Assembly (NCBI GenBank): GCA_030770425.1
Contig: JASJFT010000020.1
Span: forward strand, 124,001 to 188,000
Direction of reading: 5' to 3'
Source of the DNA: Darksidea phi
Taxonomy: Eukaryota; Ascomycota; Dothideomycetes; Pleosporales; Lentitheciaceae
DNA length: 64,000 nucleotides
Shown piece by piece: positions 45,318 through 58,416 of this stretch. Every line of letters starts with the position of its first letter. Positions within the stretch are counted from its first letter, which is position 1. The position numbers and the translations under genes are program-made. Below the pieces are notes generated by a model. It made no database searches. It saw nothing but the letters and a program-made list of their open reading frames with translations, and was not told the origin of the DNA.

Positions 45318-46842
45318 CTATCCAACCCTGCCGGTATCACCTCCTACTTCGCTGTTCCACCTCTTAGGCGCTGGAGGCAGGCCGCCATTCGGCGGTGCTC
45401 TTACTTGGGGTGAGCCTGCAGGTGGAGGCGCTGGCCGAATGGGTAAAGACATGGTGTTCTGGCCGCTTGCAGTGCTAGATGTCCGCGAGGGATACACTGG
45501 GCGTTGGGGTGTGTGCGCTGAACCGTTCGAATCGGGTTGTCCGGGTTCACTCTTGGTCGGCGGTGACCGCTCTCGTAGCTTTTCTCGGACTGCAGATGTC
45601 GGCGCGGAGGGGGCCAAATGGGATTTGCGCTTGTTGTGCTCCATCATGCTGATTGCCCATGCCTCGAGATCGACCGGTGTTCGCTTTGCAGCTTGGAGGA
45701 AGGAATCGTGGTCCTGGTCTTGTTAGTATACGCGTCAGTGAGCAATCAGGAACCACTCACATAAAGCTCTTTCGGCGTGGGCCGTTCTGCCGGATCTTTC
45801 ATCAAACACTTGGCGATCATATCTTCCAAGATCGAAGGGAACGCATCGCTTTTCGGTAGCTTTGGCGCCGGCTCCAAAACAATCTGCTGTAGAAGGTCGA
45901 GAATGCCTTGCGGGCCGCCAGGCCCGTCTCCATCGTCATCGCCGCCGCCGAAGGGGAACTTTCCGATTGCCAACTCCATTAGACTCAGACCAACACTCCA
46001 AACGTCCGACTTCACGGTGTAGGGCGACCCTTGTATCCGCTCAGGGGCCATGTATGTTCCTGTTCCTACAAATGTCTCTGCTATCGAACCTTCAAGCTCG
46101 CTGGACACACCAAAATCGCACAGTTTGATCTGGCCTTTAGAGTTGACCAGGATGTTCGATGGCTTGAGATCTCGGTGCATGATGCGGTGCGCGGAGTAAA
46201 GGTAGGAAAGGCCGCCTAGCACGGCCTCTGCGATCTTGCCTAAGACATCCACACGGACAGGACCAAACGTTTTGGAGACCCAGTCAAGGGACCTGTTACT
46301 ACATGTTAGCGACTATCGTAGGCTGAGGACCAAATGAGTGAACGCACCCAACATCCATGTGCTCCATGCACATGATCACGTCTCCGGTATCGTTCTGGAA
46401 TGCACCGTAGAAGGCTACGATGTGCTCCGAATTGCAGTCATGCATGATTCGCAACTCGCGTACGATTCGTTTCCGCACTTCATTCTTTGCCTCGACGTGT
46501 ATGATCTGACCGGACGTTAACCCACGCGCTACTCATGATCGTTCTATCGCCACCCACCTTTCTTGCCATTATAACCTTGGTTGCGGCATGCTGCACCTTG
46601 CTCACTGTTCCTCCATTTCCAGAACCTAGCTCTCGTAGGACTATCAAATCTTCAGCTTTGAGATCTAGCCTGAACTCTACGCCAATCTCGAGTGTATCCG
46701 TGCGGTTCTCGTCGTGCCCGATGGCACCGGGTATCTGTGAATCGCCGGCCGATGGCGCAGGTTTGGGTGGAGGCGCGCTGAGAGTGAGGCCCATCTTATT
46801 CTTCCTCTTCATCGTCTTCGTCTTAAACGCGGAGTCGGCCAT
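45318..46842 (-). CDS. MAP kinase kinase, Ste7/Fuz7/Mst7 type
   Basis: Four exons (complement): 46558..46842, 46348..46505, 45761..46292, 45318..45713, giving 456 residues, all phases matching. N-terminus has the [11 protein letters not shown] motif of fungal Ste7-type MAPKKs. Kinase domain: [11 protein letters not shown] loop, [36 protein letters not shown], catalytic loop [32 protein letters not shown] with the MAPKK activation sites (Ser and Thr of SIAET), and [21 protein letters not shown] Gly/Asp insert ([12 protein letters not shown]) sits before the last lobe and a ~130-residue Pro-rich tail follows. It acts between a Ste11-type MAPKKK and a Fus3/Kss1-type MAPK in mating, filamentation and, in plant pathogens, infection-structure formation. 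It shares a ~1.1-kb divergent upstream region with SPT6. Confidence 0.95.
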
Positions 46843-47922
46843 GGCTACGGTTCGGGCAGGCGCCGTCGGGGTATATGCGGGGCGAGGAGTTGGTGGCGGC
46901 AGGTGAAAAATGTCGAGGCGGAGGGGTCGGCAGTGTTATAGCGGGTGGACGATAGCTCGTAGGAACGATTTGCCCTCTGTTTCGAATTTGGCGCCCTGAT
47001 GCGACAGCGATGTCTCGCCAATCACAGCAGTAATCGTCAAAAGGAGGGCCACAGCGCCTATTGGATTAACGCTTTCGGGAGTGCTGCTGTAGCAAGCCCG
47101 GAAAATGAAAGAGACAGCGGTGCCCGACGCAACGCAACCAATATAGCAGCACCGTGACTGAGTGTGGTGTGTCTCAGAGCAGCCGTCTCAGGGACCGTGC
47201 AAGTCGTCGGTCGATAGGCGGGGCTTTCTTCCTTGGTGGGGAAAGCAACGTGCACGATGCAGTGGCGCAAAACTAGCAGCTTTCAGGCTTCAGGGGGCGG
47301 CAGTGAGGCAACAGAGGCCGGAGTGATGGCAGACGCAGGCGCAGACGTCTTCGCAGGGGCGGGCTTCGGGCGTTTATGTAGACAGCCGCTATTGTATCTT
47401 TTCAGGAGGGTTTCACTTTCGCATGACCCCTCGTACCGTGCCTCACCTTGTTCTCTAGCGCTCGCTGGACGGCTGCTCCCGAGCCTCAACGTGACTTTTT
47501 GGCTATACTGAATGCCCCCGAGCCGGGAGGACGGGATGCTAGGCTCAGCAGAGGCGATGCCGAATCATGCATTCATCCTCTTTCGGCACTTCGTCGCGGT
47601 CGAGTGTCAAGGAATGTCCTGTCCAGCCCGGACCCTTGGTTCTCGCTTTGGGTTCCATGGTAGATAGATCAGCCACTGTGGCTTATGCACTAAGACCCAT
47701 ATGAGCTAGCGCCCCATCACGTGCGTGTGCGGCTTGAACAATTCAGCGACCGCGACCGCTCAACAACCCCGTCTGCCTCCTGCGCGCCTTTCCCTCTCTT
47801 GCTGCTAGACTCCTCGATCGCCTCAGTTGCGCGCTCCATCAGCTTCGCCTTTACATACCCAAGACGTGCCGCGCCATCGTCCACCGACAACCTCCCAACG
47901 CTCCTTTGTCCAACTGCACACC
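46843..47922. promoter_or_regulatory. Divergent intergenic region between MAPKK and SPT6
   Basis: About 1.08 kb holding both promoters. Pyrimidine-rich just before the SPT6 start. No specific sites claimed and no gene seen. Confidence 0.5.
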
Positions 47923-50900
47923 ATGTCCACCCGCGAGTTCTTTGATCTGGACGCCGAACTAGGCAGCGAGGAAGAGGATGAGGATTTTGATGAGACGGGT
48001 GCTGCGCCCACAAAGGTCAACGGCGCAAATGGCGTAGACGACTCAAGTGAGGAAGAAGATGAAGATGACGAGGACAAGCTCCGCGAGGTTTGTTACTCAA
48101 TGTAGATGCCTAGCCGCTTTGCTAACACTCATGTAGGAGGGGCACGGTTTTGTTGTCGACGAGGACGAAGACGATGAGGAGGAGATGAGCCGCAAAGAGC
48201 GGCGGAGACGCAAGAAGCGAAAAAACCGAGAGGAAGACGAAGCACTCGATGACGAGGACCTGGACCTCATTGGAGTCGAGGTGGCACCACGGGAGACGCA
48301 GCAGGTACGCATGCTTTGCTGTCTCTCATTCAGCTGCTGACAGAAATAGTCCAAATACAAGCGTCTAAAGCGCGGCCACAAGGAGCGCCCGAGTCTGTCC
48401 CGCGGCGTTGACAATATCTTCTCCGACGACGAGGAAGTTGAAGAGGAAGTCGACGATCGACGGAGACAAGGCATGGACGAATTCGCCGACTTCATCGAAG
48501 AGGACCAATTTGAGGATGAAATCGAGGAGGACGACCGCGAGGTCGGACAGCCGGGTGTGTCCATGATTACAAAGGCCCTGCAGGTTTCTGGCCTGGATGA
48601 GGGTGCTGAGGAAGACTACCGTGCGGCATTCGGCGATGGGACAGACTACGACTGGGCGCTAGATATGCAAGAGCAGGCAGACGCAGAGGAAGAGGGCGAT
48701 GGCCGCGAGCTGCAGCTTAAGGATGTCTTTGAGCCCTCGCAGCTTGTAGAGCGTCTGCTTACCGACGAGGACAACATCATCCGCGAAACCGACGTACCGG
48801 AGCGTCTGCAGCTGGCACGCAAGCCTTTCAAGGAGCTTGACATCTCCGACCACGACATGGAGCTCCGGCTCAACGAGGAGGCCATCTGGATCACTAAGCT
48901 TATTTGGCCGAAGAAGCGACTGGATTCATACTTCGAGATACCTTTCCGAAAGGCCGTTCGCAAGGTGCTCGAATTCCTCAACTTGGAGGACTACGAAGTC
49001 CCCTTTATCTTCAACCACCGGAAGGACTATCTGATTCATGCGCCTACCGATATGCAGAATGACGATGACGACATGTCGGCACCCCGAGATGCGCGACCAG
49101 AGCGCCTGCTGAACCAAAGCGAGCTTTGGGAGGTCTTCGATCTGGACCTCAAATTCCGGGCCTTCACCGAGAAGCGCGACGCACTCCAAAGGCACTATGA
49201 CAATCTCAGGAGCATTCATCCCGACATCACAGATCCAGTCATCGAGGATCTTGTTGACAAGGCTGTCACCATCGAGGAAGTTCAGGAGCTCCAGGATTAC
49301 CTCCATTTCCGCTACTCTCAGGAGATGAACGACGTGCGTCTGGAATCTGCCACTAACGGGCAAAAGCGCGCCAACAATGCTAGAAATCTCTACGACAAGC
49401 TTCGGAGCGGCAGGTCAAGCCAACTGGCGATTGCCATCGGTATCACACCGGATGATTTTGCAAAGAGAGTTGAAGGCACAACGCTAGGGGGTCACTTTAT
49501 CGAGGATCCTCCTAGCAAACCGGAAGATCTCGCTGATAGCCTGGCCGAGCATCCCGAAACCGGCGCTACGTTGCTAAGATCCGCAAAGTTGTTGTATACC
49601 CAGGAGCTGCAGATGAACCCTCGGCTGCGGCGATTTATGAGAGGCAGCTTCTACCAGAACGCTCTCATTGACTGCATCCGGACCGAAAAGGGCATGCGAA
49701 AGATCACCGATGACCATCCCTACTACGAGTTTAAATATCTCCGCAACCAGACCTTCCTTGACCTACATGGACGGCCGGAATTGTTCCTCAAGATGCTCAA
49801 AGCAGAAGAGGAGGGCCTCATTAATGTCAAGATACGCATGGGCAACTATGACGACTTTCAGCGGAAATTGCACAATCACATCGTCTCGGACAATGTCAGC
49901 GAAATCTCAGAGCTGTGGAACTCTCTTCGAAAAGAACTTGTCGACAATGCTCTCGAAAAACTGCACGCTGCTATTGCAACCGGTGTCAAAGAGACTCTGC
50001 GGGCGCGGTGCGAGGATGAACTTGCAAGTCGTGCACGAGACGCTTACTCTAACAAGCTCGACCAGGCCCCCTATAAACCTCGAGGATCGGAACTTGGCTC
50101 CGTTCCCAACGTCATCTGCCTTTCGCATGGCAAGGGCCAGCGAGGTGATGCCATCATGTGGGCTTACGTCGAGAATGACGGACGAGTCTTGGACAGCGGC
50201 AAGTTGGTCGATTTCAGGCTCGGCAATCGCGACCGGGGCATTCCCAATGGGAAGGATATAGAGGTATTCGTCGAAGTATGCAATCGTCGCAAACCAGACG
50301 TTGTAGGCATCAGTGGGTTTTCCGTGGAAACGCGAAAGCTCTACAAGGATCTACAGGAAATCGTCAGTCAATACGACCTCAAAGGACCGCATTACGAGGA
50401 CCAGGATGACGGGACAGAAAAGAGCGACCCCTTGGAGGTGATCATGGTCAATGATGAAGTTGCTAGGCTGTACTACAACAGTACGCGTGCGGCTAGCGAA
50501 TTTCCCAAATACCCGCCGCTCACGAGATATTGCATTGCTCTTGGTCGATATCTACAAAACCCTTTGGCTGAATACGCTTCCCTCGGAAAGGACATTGTCT
50601 CGCTACCTTTCGTTGAGAACCAAACGCTTATACCACAAGAGAAGCTTCTGGATCGTCTGGAGAACGCCATGGTAGATATGGTCAATCTTGTCGGTATCAA
50701 CTTGCCAGACTCCTACGATGACAAGTACATGTCAAAACTACTGCCATACGTCTGTGGTCTGGGTCCCCGCAAGGCTGATAGGCTGGTCAAAGCTATTCAG
50801 GCGAACGGTGATGAAATCCTCTCTCGATACGAGCTGTGCGGTCTTTCAGAGCAGGAGAACCGCGAGCTGAAGGCCGCCATGGGCCCGAAGGTATTCCAGA

Positions 50901-52332
50901 ACTGTGCCAGCTTCCTATGGCTGCCATTCGACGCAAGCGAAGAATCATCAGACTACCTAGACAATACTCGAGTTCATCCGGAGGACTACGAGCTGGCCCG
51001 CAAGATGGTCGCAGACGCCATGAATATGGACGAAGAAGATATCAAGGCTGAAGTCGATGAGGGCGGCTCCAGCGCAGTCATCCGGAGGATGGTTCGGGAC
51101 GATCAAACAGACCTTATTCATGAACTCGTTCTTGAAGACTACGCATCGGAAATTGAAAGAAAACTTGGCAACCGCAAGCGTGCCACTTTGGAGACCATTC
51201 GCGCCGAACTCTCGGAGCCCTACGAGGAGATTCGGCAGACGTTCGCCATTTTGTCTGGCGAGGAGATCTTCACTATGCTTACAGGCGAAACAAAGGATTC
51301 CCTGGCCGAAGGCATGGTGGTGCCGGTCACGATCAGGCGCACGTTCCCCGACCATATCGAAGTCCGACTTGAATGCGGCGTCGAAGGCGGCGTGTCTGAA
51401 TCTGAGTTCCCCGAAGGTGTCGGCAGCGGCCGCCAAGCTCCTCGCGATGTGTTCCAAGCCCATCAAGTGGTGCGGGCGAGAATCATGTATCTCAACCGGA
51501 AAGTTCTCACGGCGCAGCTTTCTCTACGCGAAGACCTCATCCGGCAACCGGCTCCCCGCTCGTTTGAGCACACACCAGGCGAGTGGGACGAAGAGCAGGA
51601 GAATGCAGACAAAAAAGCTGCTGAGAGGGAGAAGGAGGTTGCTTCTGGTCGACCCAACCGTGTCGTCAACCATCCCCTCTTCTTTTCTTTCAACTCGGCA
51701 CAGGCTGAGGAGTACCTTGGCAGCAAAGAACCCGGTGAGGTGGTTATCCGTCCATCGTCCAAGGGTTTCGATCACCTTGCTGTCACATGGAAGGTGTCCG
51801 ACAGCTCGTTCCAGCACATTGATGTTCTTGAGATGAACAAGGCGACCGAATACTCTGTTGGCAAGCAACTGCGTATCGGCAAGCAGATCTACTCGGATTT
51901 GGATGAACTGATTGTCAACCACGTCGAAGCCATGGCCAAGAAGGTTACCGAAATTATGAAGGATGAGCGCTTCCAAAAAGGCACCAGGGAGGAAACAGGT
52001 AAGTTAACTTCGTGCTCACTATATCAAGGTGCACCAGACTAACAGCTACAGAACTGTGGCTCAAGAACTACTGCGAAGCCAATCCTACGCGCTTCATGTA
52101 CGCCTTCTGCAGCATCCCCAAGCACCCTGGCTACTTCTGGCTCTGCTTCCAACCCGGACGCGACCGCCCACCAGGAGCCTGGCCCGTCAAAGTCATCCCC
52201 AACGCCTTTGAAATGCACAAGAACATCTACCCAGACACGACGGCCCTGAAGAACGGTTTCAAGATGCTGTATAGCAGCAAGGGTGGTGCGGCGGCAGCCA
52301 GGCCGCCAACCACGGCTATTCCTCGTCGGTAG
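47923..52332 (+). CDS. SPT6: Transcription elongation factor Spt6
   Basis: Exons 47923..48087, 48137..48304, 48350..51998, 52052..52332 encode 1420 residues. The third exon uses the AATAG acceptor because the earlier CAG would give a stop. Very acidic N-terminus (1-200, runs of EEED) that binds histones and Spn1/Iws1. Then come the helical core (EAIWITKLIWPKKRLDSYFE), the YqgF/RuvC-like domain (SVPNVICLSHGKGQRGDAIM, ~693), a helix-hairpin-helix (LPYVCGLGPRKADRLVKAIQ, ~907), the S1 domain (LAEGMVVPVTIRRTFPDHIE, ~1095) and the tandem SH2 domain (VVNHPLFFSFNSAQAEEYLG with GEVVIRPSS, ~1218, second SH2 near the end). Spt6 is a histone chaperone travelling with RNA polymerase II. Length and order match the family. 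Confidence 0.98.
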
Positions 52333-53750
52333 TGCAGGCAGGATAGCCGTATGCCGAGCGAGTGATGTTGGGCGGAGTAAGGAGAATTCAAAGCTTCGTT
52401 ATTGCATGTATTGGTAGTTTATTCTTTTCTCTCCGGCATCTAGTCTTTTAAGGGGGGTGAGCAGCCGAAATCGCGCTTTCTACTGGTGGAAAATGGATAC
52501 TGTAACACATTTGGGAAAACTGCTTTGGTTTGAGACTGGCATTTCTAGGAGTCTTCGCTGGGAGGGCTCGGCATAACCTAGCTTAGCTTAGATAGCTTTT
52601 AGTGAGATCGCAGGTGTGCGGTCTGAATTTTACATTTAAGAATCACTTTATCCCTGTGGAGTATTTCCTACTAACTTGCGAAATTTAATGTGCAGGTGCA
52701 GGCGCTGCCATCTATCGCATCTGACCCGGAAAACTCCACAAGGTGTGCTATATATATCAGGTATGACATCACAGATGGCCATCTCACCATCTCGCCCTCT
52801 CAAACTACCTGTACATGTACAAGCAAGTACACACATGGCGATCTCACAGTCCCTTAATTCCCAGTGTTAGCCGCCACTGCTAAAAAAGAGATCGCCTATG
52901 TCAGAATTATTTTTAAAAAAAAAATTAATTTCTCCGTGCACGGGGTCAACAGTAGTTTTTTTTTTTTTCCTTCCTTTCGGAGATTTCGTCATGGGCGAGG
53001 CGCGAGGCGGATGTGGCGAGATGTGGCGAGATGAGGCGTTTTGTGGCAGGGTGGCGGTGTGGAGTGGCGGGGTCGTTGGGTAATGATTGGAAATGTGTGT
53101 GTGAGAGAGAGAGGGGAGTATGGAGAAGGAGGGGAGGGGCAACTTGCGGGTACAACTGCGATTGTAATTGTAATGGAGGTATTTTTATACGTTGGTCACT
53201 TCACAACACATCACACAAGGCCCAATTTGAATGTGAGAATCAATCGTGTCGATTAAAAAGTTTCTAAGGTCTCTCGACCGCAAACAATCTCCCTCCCTAA
53301 TCCGCCATGTCCCACCACCCAAAAGAAAAACCGTGGACGCATGTCCATAAGCCTACATCCGGCACCGGCATCCTGGGGTATATCTTGCGCCGTTGGTTTT
53401 GTAGCACCGAAGAAAAATGCTAAGCCCTCTCCCGAAGAACTGGATATCATCAAAAATATCCGCGGTGAGGACTTTTTTCGATGCCCTGGAACTCCTCGAT
53501 GGTTGTTTGGTCGCTGAGTAAAAACACGAAGGAGATGATTCCGGAAAACTTTTGTTGAGAATGGGATGGGAGGGTGGTGGTGATGATGATGATTGGAAGG
53601 TGCTCCAGAACGCCGTGCCTGAAAATGCTACCGCCCGGGAGATTTTTGGTGAGAGAATCAGAACCAGCTCTCAGACGGGAAAAGAGATGAGCCGAAGAGG
53701 GCAGAAGTGAAGGAAGTCGCTAGAAAAATGTCGGAACAAGGTTGGTCGTT
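52333..53750. other. Intergenic between SPT6 and the DUF3602 gene
   Basis: About 1.4 kb. It includes A/T runs near 52913-52925 and 52957-52969 and a GAGAGAG run near 53102. A 38-codon frame from ATG 53307 and an in-frame-looking segment around 53405-53520 (KPSPEELDIIKNIRGEDFF) look mildly coding-like, but no valid splice joins them. Not called as a gene. Confidence 0.45.
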
Positions 53751-54206
53751 CTAGCTGCGAGAGAACTGCCTCGACATCTTGTGCCACGCGCTCTCAACGC
53801 TCCTCCGCACATTTCCCTCCGACTCGTCGCTCGCACTGGAGCCGGTCGAGTTGGTCCTCGCCTTGCGCGGGGCCTCGTCGACCAGGTTGCCCGCACCGCC
53901 ACGGCCGATGTGGTAGACGGGCGCGGCATGCTCCCTTAGGCGCTCCTGCTGCGCAAGCTCTTCGTCGAAGCTGAACATGGCGCGCTCCTTCTCGCGGTGC
54001 ACGTTGCCCGCGCCGCCACGCCCACTCAGGAAGCGGCTGTTGGAGGGCGGAGGCGTGAGCTTGACGCGAGATGCTGGGCCTGAGGCGTCGGCACCGGGAG
54101 TGACTTGCTGTACGCGAGTGACGTTTCCGGCACCGCCGCGGCCGTAGTACATGGCGGAGGCAGGGACAGAGGGGTGGGGCTCGGTGATGCGGTAGGAGGA
54201 GGACAT
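53751..54206 (-). CDS. DUF3602 protein, Par32-like
   Basis: Intronless, 151 residues. Three copies of GRGGAGN at residues 22-28, 62-68 and 101-107, evenly spaced by ~40 residues, with Ser/Thr-Pro sites (TPPPSNS, RTNSTGSSASDESEG) between and after. This is the layout of fungal DUF3602 proteins. In budding yeast the member Par32 is phosphorylated in response to TOR inhibition and controls ammonium permeases, with the glycine motif central to function. The protein is otherwise disordered. Stop TAG is at 53753-53751. Confidence 0.9.
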   Translation of the reverse strand: MSSSYRITEPHPSVPASAMYYGRGGAGNVTRVQQVTPGADASGPASRVKLTPPPSNSRFLSGRGGAGNVHREKERAMFSFDEELAQQERLREHAAPVYHIGRGGAGNLVDEAPRKARTNSTGSSASDESEGNVRRSVESAWHKMSRQFSRS

Positions 54207-55976
54207 TTTGATTGTTTGGTTGTGTGGTTGGGTGGTGGTGATGACGTGTGGTGGTTGGTGCAGTGGAGTTGAAAGATGAAGTTGAGGAGACAGTGATGAA
54301 CACGAAGACGCTTTCTTATATGGGATGACGAAGGACGTTTGGGGAGGAGACTTGTGCTGGATATGGCGATGGGAAAAAGAGAGCAGCTACGGAAACCAGC
54401 TTATATACCCTCCAGGGGCACTGCACAAAGGGCGAGCAGTCACAACAGCCAGGTTAGCAAGCCAGCGCCAGAATTTTCCAGGCGGCAGAGAAATGCATGA
54501 CAGCACGGTCTGCTGGCCAGCTTACTCGGAAACGGGCGCACTTTGCAGTTAACGGCAGGGCCTTGATCACACGCAAACAAAGGACGGGCAACGCAGCATC
54601 GGTCCTCAGCGAAGGCGTGTCGGTGTTCGGCCTTGGCCTCGCACTCGATAGCGTAATAGTTTGCAACGCTGGGCCTGCACCTGACTGCCTGCAGGCCCCG
54701 CGACTGGCTGCCGCCCGTTTCCTGGGGGTAACAGAAACTAGATGCGAAATAATGCTGCAAATTCTGCGACCCCGGAACGCCGCCATGGGTGCAGCGCCGC
54801 TCTGTCTGGGGCCGCTGGGCGCTTGCCCTGGTGTGGAGAGGCAGAGTTTTCAGGTGCCGCGTCCCCTGGAAGAAGCTGCTGGTTCCTGAGCCGGCGATGA
54901 AGCTCCTTGCGAAAGCCCCTTGGTGCCTGGCGGCACCCGCTGGATAGTCGGTGTCTAGACAGCTCGCAACTCAGCTTGCTCAGCTTGCGTGAGCCAGCAA
55001 CGGACGCCCCGGCCAGTGCTGCAGGAACCAATTCCCTCGCCGCCCCGGGTGCATGCGCAGCTGATGCAGCAATTTCGCGCCAGCGACGTCTGCTCGGCGG
55101 CCGACGCCCAGCCAGTGCATGACGTCGAGCATCGTGAGTTGAGCTGTTGGAGGCGTGGTCGCTTGCCGGCCCCCCAGTCATCGGACGGTGCGGCGGCAGG
55201 TCCCCGTCACCGTCATCGTCGCCGTCGCCGTCGCCGTCGCCATCTCATCATGATGCCATCCCCGCTTGCCGCGACCTGGGGACCTGAGGCAATTACGCCC
55301 AGCCAGCCAGGACGCCTGTCCAGCCCGGGCCTGTGCCTGTGTGACATTGTGCAATTTGGCGCCATTACGGGTCTGCAATACATCGCTCGATCCTTGTGCA
55401 CGAGCACCAAGTCACCGGGTTCACTCCAAGACTCACGATCCTTGGCACATCGTCCGCGTCTCCATCCTTTTCTTCGCCGTCTGCTTGCGGCCCCTAGTGC
55501 TGTGTACACGCTGCCATTGCTAATGCGCCCACTGAATCGCTAACAGACTATGCCCCAAAACGACTGGGTATCACAAAACGCCTCTGATGCACCGCACACC
55601 TCGTCTGCCTCTGTTGCATGGCCTCCACTTAATCTCGCAATATCCAGCGTGCCATGCCGTGAGAAGCGTTAAGTAACAGAAACAGAAAAAAGACTCGAAT
55701 TGCAGCCAGCATGCTCGACAAAATGCGGGGGAATAAGCTACCTCCTAGCACTCCCGCCACCGTCTTGCAGGCGGCAGCAATGGTTTGACCACGTACATCC
55801 TTGAGAGTGCCGAGACAGGGCTGGTGCGTAATGTGTGGTCCTCGGGTCCGCAAATCCGATTCCATGACTAACGCGTCCTGCACCGTCCCGGATATGGCGT
55901 GCGATTGCGGGGGCGGGAGACCGCCTGTGGAGAAGCAGACGAGCAAATCGCTGCCTGCGACGGCACATCGCCTCCT
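54207..55976. other. Intergenic, GC-rich
   Basis: About 1.8 kb between the divergent DUF3602 promoter and the 3' end of ARP1. Contains a GTCGCC hexanucleotide run near 55215-55245. Overlapping open frames (for example 54989-55543) reflect GC-rich composition and have no domain content. Confidence 0.5.
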
Positions 55977-57285
55977 CTATGCGAATTTGCTGTGGATAAT
56001 GTCCGGGTTCTCCTGCCATTCGTCCTTTTCGACCCACATCTGCCTCGCGTCAGCTTTGCATCACATACCCCGTCGATGACGGCAGTCTCACCTTTTTGAA
56101 AGTGCTCAGGCCCGCGAGAATACTGCCCCCCGTCCACGTGGTGTATATCCGCTCCGGCGGCGCCAGAATCTTGATGCGCATGTCCTTCACCGCTAGTCGT
56201 TGCACCTCGTGGAGCAGTCTGTTTCCGAATCCCTTTGTCAACGTGGAACCACCAGACAGCACAATGTTGCCATAGAGCGCCTTGCGGAGGTCCATGTCGG
56301 TGCGGTGGATAGCCTCGACCACGATCTGATGCACCCCTGGGTACTCGAGCCCGATGATTTCGGGGTTGAACAGAATCTCCGGTGCCCGAAACCGCTCCGC
56401 GCCAATCTAAACAGCGTCAGTTCATGTAAAGCACCTTGCACCGCCTCGAAGCTCACCTTGAGCTTCTGTCCGTCTGGAAGTGTGTATTCGACGCTCTTGC
56501 CATCAGACCGCGCAGCCGCCGACCACTCCTTCTCCTCTTTCGCGGGTTCCAGCGCGACGTAGCCCGTCGTCTCTTTGATGTGCTTGACCGTCTCCTTCTC
56601 CGCACTGGTATGGAAGACTCGCCCGCTTTTCCTCAGCAGTTGTTGTAGGTGCTCCGTCACGTCCCGTCCCGCTACGTCTATTCGCCGTATGCTGTTCGGT
56701 ATCGCAAAGCCCTGGAACACAGGCACTGCGTGTGACACCCCATCGCCAGAATCTAGAACGAGGCCGGTCGTCTTGCCCGATGCGTAGAGGGACAGGACTG
56801 CTTGTACAGATGTGTATAGGGCGGGGACGTTGAAAGTCTCGAACAATATTTGTGCGGCCGTATCGCGGTTTTCTCGAGGATTTAGTGGCGGTTCTGTAAG
56901 GAGTACAGGGTGCTACATTCGCAGACAGCTGTCAGCCCACTTTTGCTCTCCTCGGTGGAAATGTACGGTTGCCACTCACATCTTCGCTGACTGTCTTCAG
57001 CTCTTCCGTATAGACGTACTGCCATATTCTTTCCATGTCGTCCCAATCCGTGACGATGCCGTGCTCCAACGGATAATTTATCTTGAAAAGCCCCCTATAC
57101 TGCTGTGCCTGCGGTCCAATGAACACGTCACCTTCCAGCGCACCTGCCATGGTCCGCACATGTTTCGGCCGGCCCACGAAGGAAGGAAAGAAGCATTTGG
57201 GTAGGTCCTGGCCTGCGAAGCCCGCTCGGATCGTGCCGCTGCCGTTGTCGAGCACAATCGGAGCGTTGTGGAGACGAGAACCCAT
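55977..57285 (-). CDS. ARP1: Actin-related protein Arp1 (centractin)
   Basis: Four exons (complement): 56980..57285, 56457..56912, 56092..56406, 55977..56039, total 379 residues, every junction in phase 0. The last exon (20 residues, [20 protein letters not shown]) is recovered by the GAGGCAG acceptor. Actin-fold motifs: [20 protein letters not shown] (phosphate 1), [55 protein letters not shown] (phosphate 2), [19 protein letters not shown] (adenosine), [20 protein letters not shown]. Arp1 forms the short filament of dynactin, which links dynein to cargo and positions nuclei in hyphae. Length matches the family (about 376-380). Confidence 0.97.
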
Positions 57286-58416
57286 GGCGAGGGCTGTGGT
57301 GGGGTGAAGATTAAAATCACGCCGCAGCAACTATAGGTGCGTCCGCGAAGTGATGGACTCGGTGGGCGGGCGGCAAGAAGGAGCTACGCGGGTGGGTGCA
57401 TGTCTTCGTTGTAGCTCCAGTTCGAGGTCGCGAAATCACGACGCGAAGGGGAAATTGGGCAAGGGTTCCCGGTCGCTATCACGTGCGAACACCTTCACCC
57501 CGGATTCCCCTCCATCATCCCAACCTTTTTCTGATCTCGTCTGGTTCCCTATTTCTACACCTGTTGGGATAGACGGCTTGAGATTATTACTTTAATGCCC
57601 CTAATTACCTCCGGTAAGCTCCTTCACCTTTACCTTTACTTGTCTGCAAACACTCCACATATCCTCAAGATCAGCTGCAATCAGCTACGGAACCCTATCA
57701 TATATAGAACCCCATTGACTCTGTCTGAGCACGGTCTTTGCGCTCTTCAGTATGCAAGACCGTGGGTTCTGTACATAGGATATCAATCAATGACCAAGTC
57801 TCTATCTACAACCACAACGCCAGCTGAACCTCTTCGCCACGCGCTCTGGCGTGCAAGTGCCTTGATCAAAACTCTGGTACCATCAACAACGACAGCACGT
57901 CCAGATGCCGCAAGGCATGGGGTGACGAGCTCGATGGCGACGACTGCCCACATTTCTATGCTGCTGACGAGATGCGTAAATGGTTTGTTCATCGCATCCG
58001 CGTCACCCGTCACCTTTCATTCTAAATTCCGATGCCAAATTTGATCCAAGGTCAATTGTAGGTACAACTTTGCTAGTAGGAGAGCAACCGAGCTTTGTCC
58101 TCCCCATCGGCCATCTGTACGACATCATCCCACACAGGCTAATAAGATATAGCCACAAAAGCATAGCCATAAGAAGTTTTTATATCTTTCAGTGTGGTCA
58201 TAAAACTACACAGGCTCGTTTCATCTCGCGACTACCGCGCTGTGTGGGTGATAACTTCTCCGTTTGCTAACGATGTTTACCCCGCGTCTGCCTAATTGAT
58301 TCACCGCACAACAACATGCTCAACCTCACCCCATTTGATTGCTCAGCTTCATCATAAACTCTTCTCGAAAGACTATTTCTCTACGCCGTGCAGCTCCAGT
58401 CTGCTTCCGCTCCAGA
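57286..58416. other. Intergenic; possible decayed secreted Cys-rich fragment
   Basis: About 1.1 kb. One plus-strand stretch at 57853-58021 reads ACKCLDQNSGTINNDSTSRC, then RKAWGDELDGDDCPHF and ends at TAA, looking like part of a small Cys-rich protein. A TGA lies just upstream in the frame and no signal peptide exon could be joined. No intact gene is called. Confidence 0.4.

Noticed and set aside
53307..53520. Small candidate gene starting MSHHPKEKPWTHVHKPTS with a possible second exon (KPSPEELDIIKNIRGEDFF)
   Set aside because: The only GT-AG pair between the parts is 27 bp and the phases do not match, so no valid model could be built.
57595..58044. 149-codon plus-strand frame
   Set aside because: No domain or signal peptide and composition is unremarkable; a different frame in the same place looks more coding-like.
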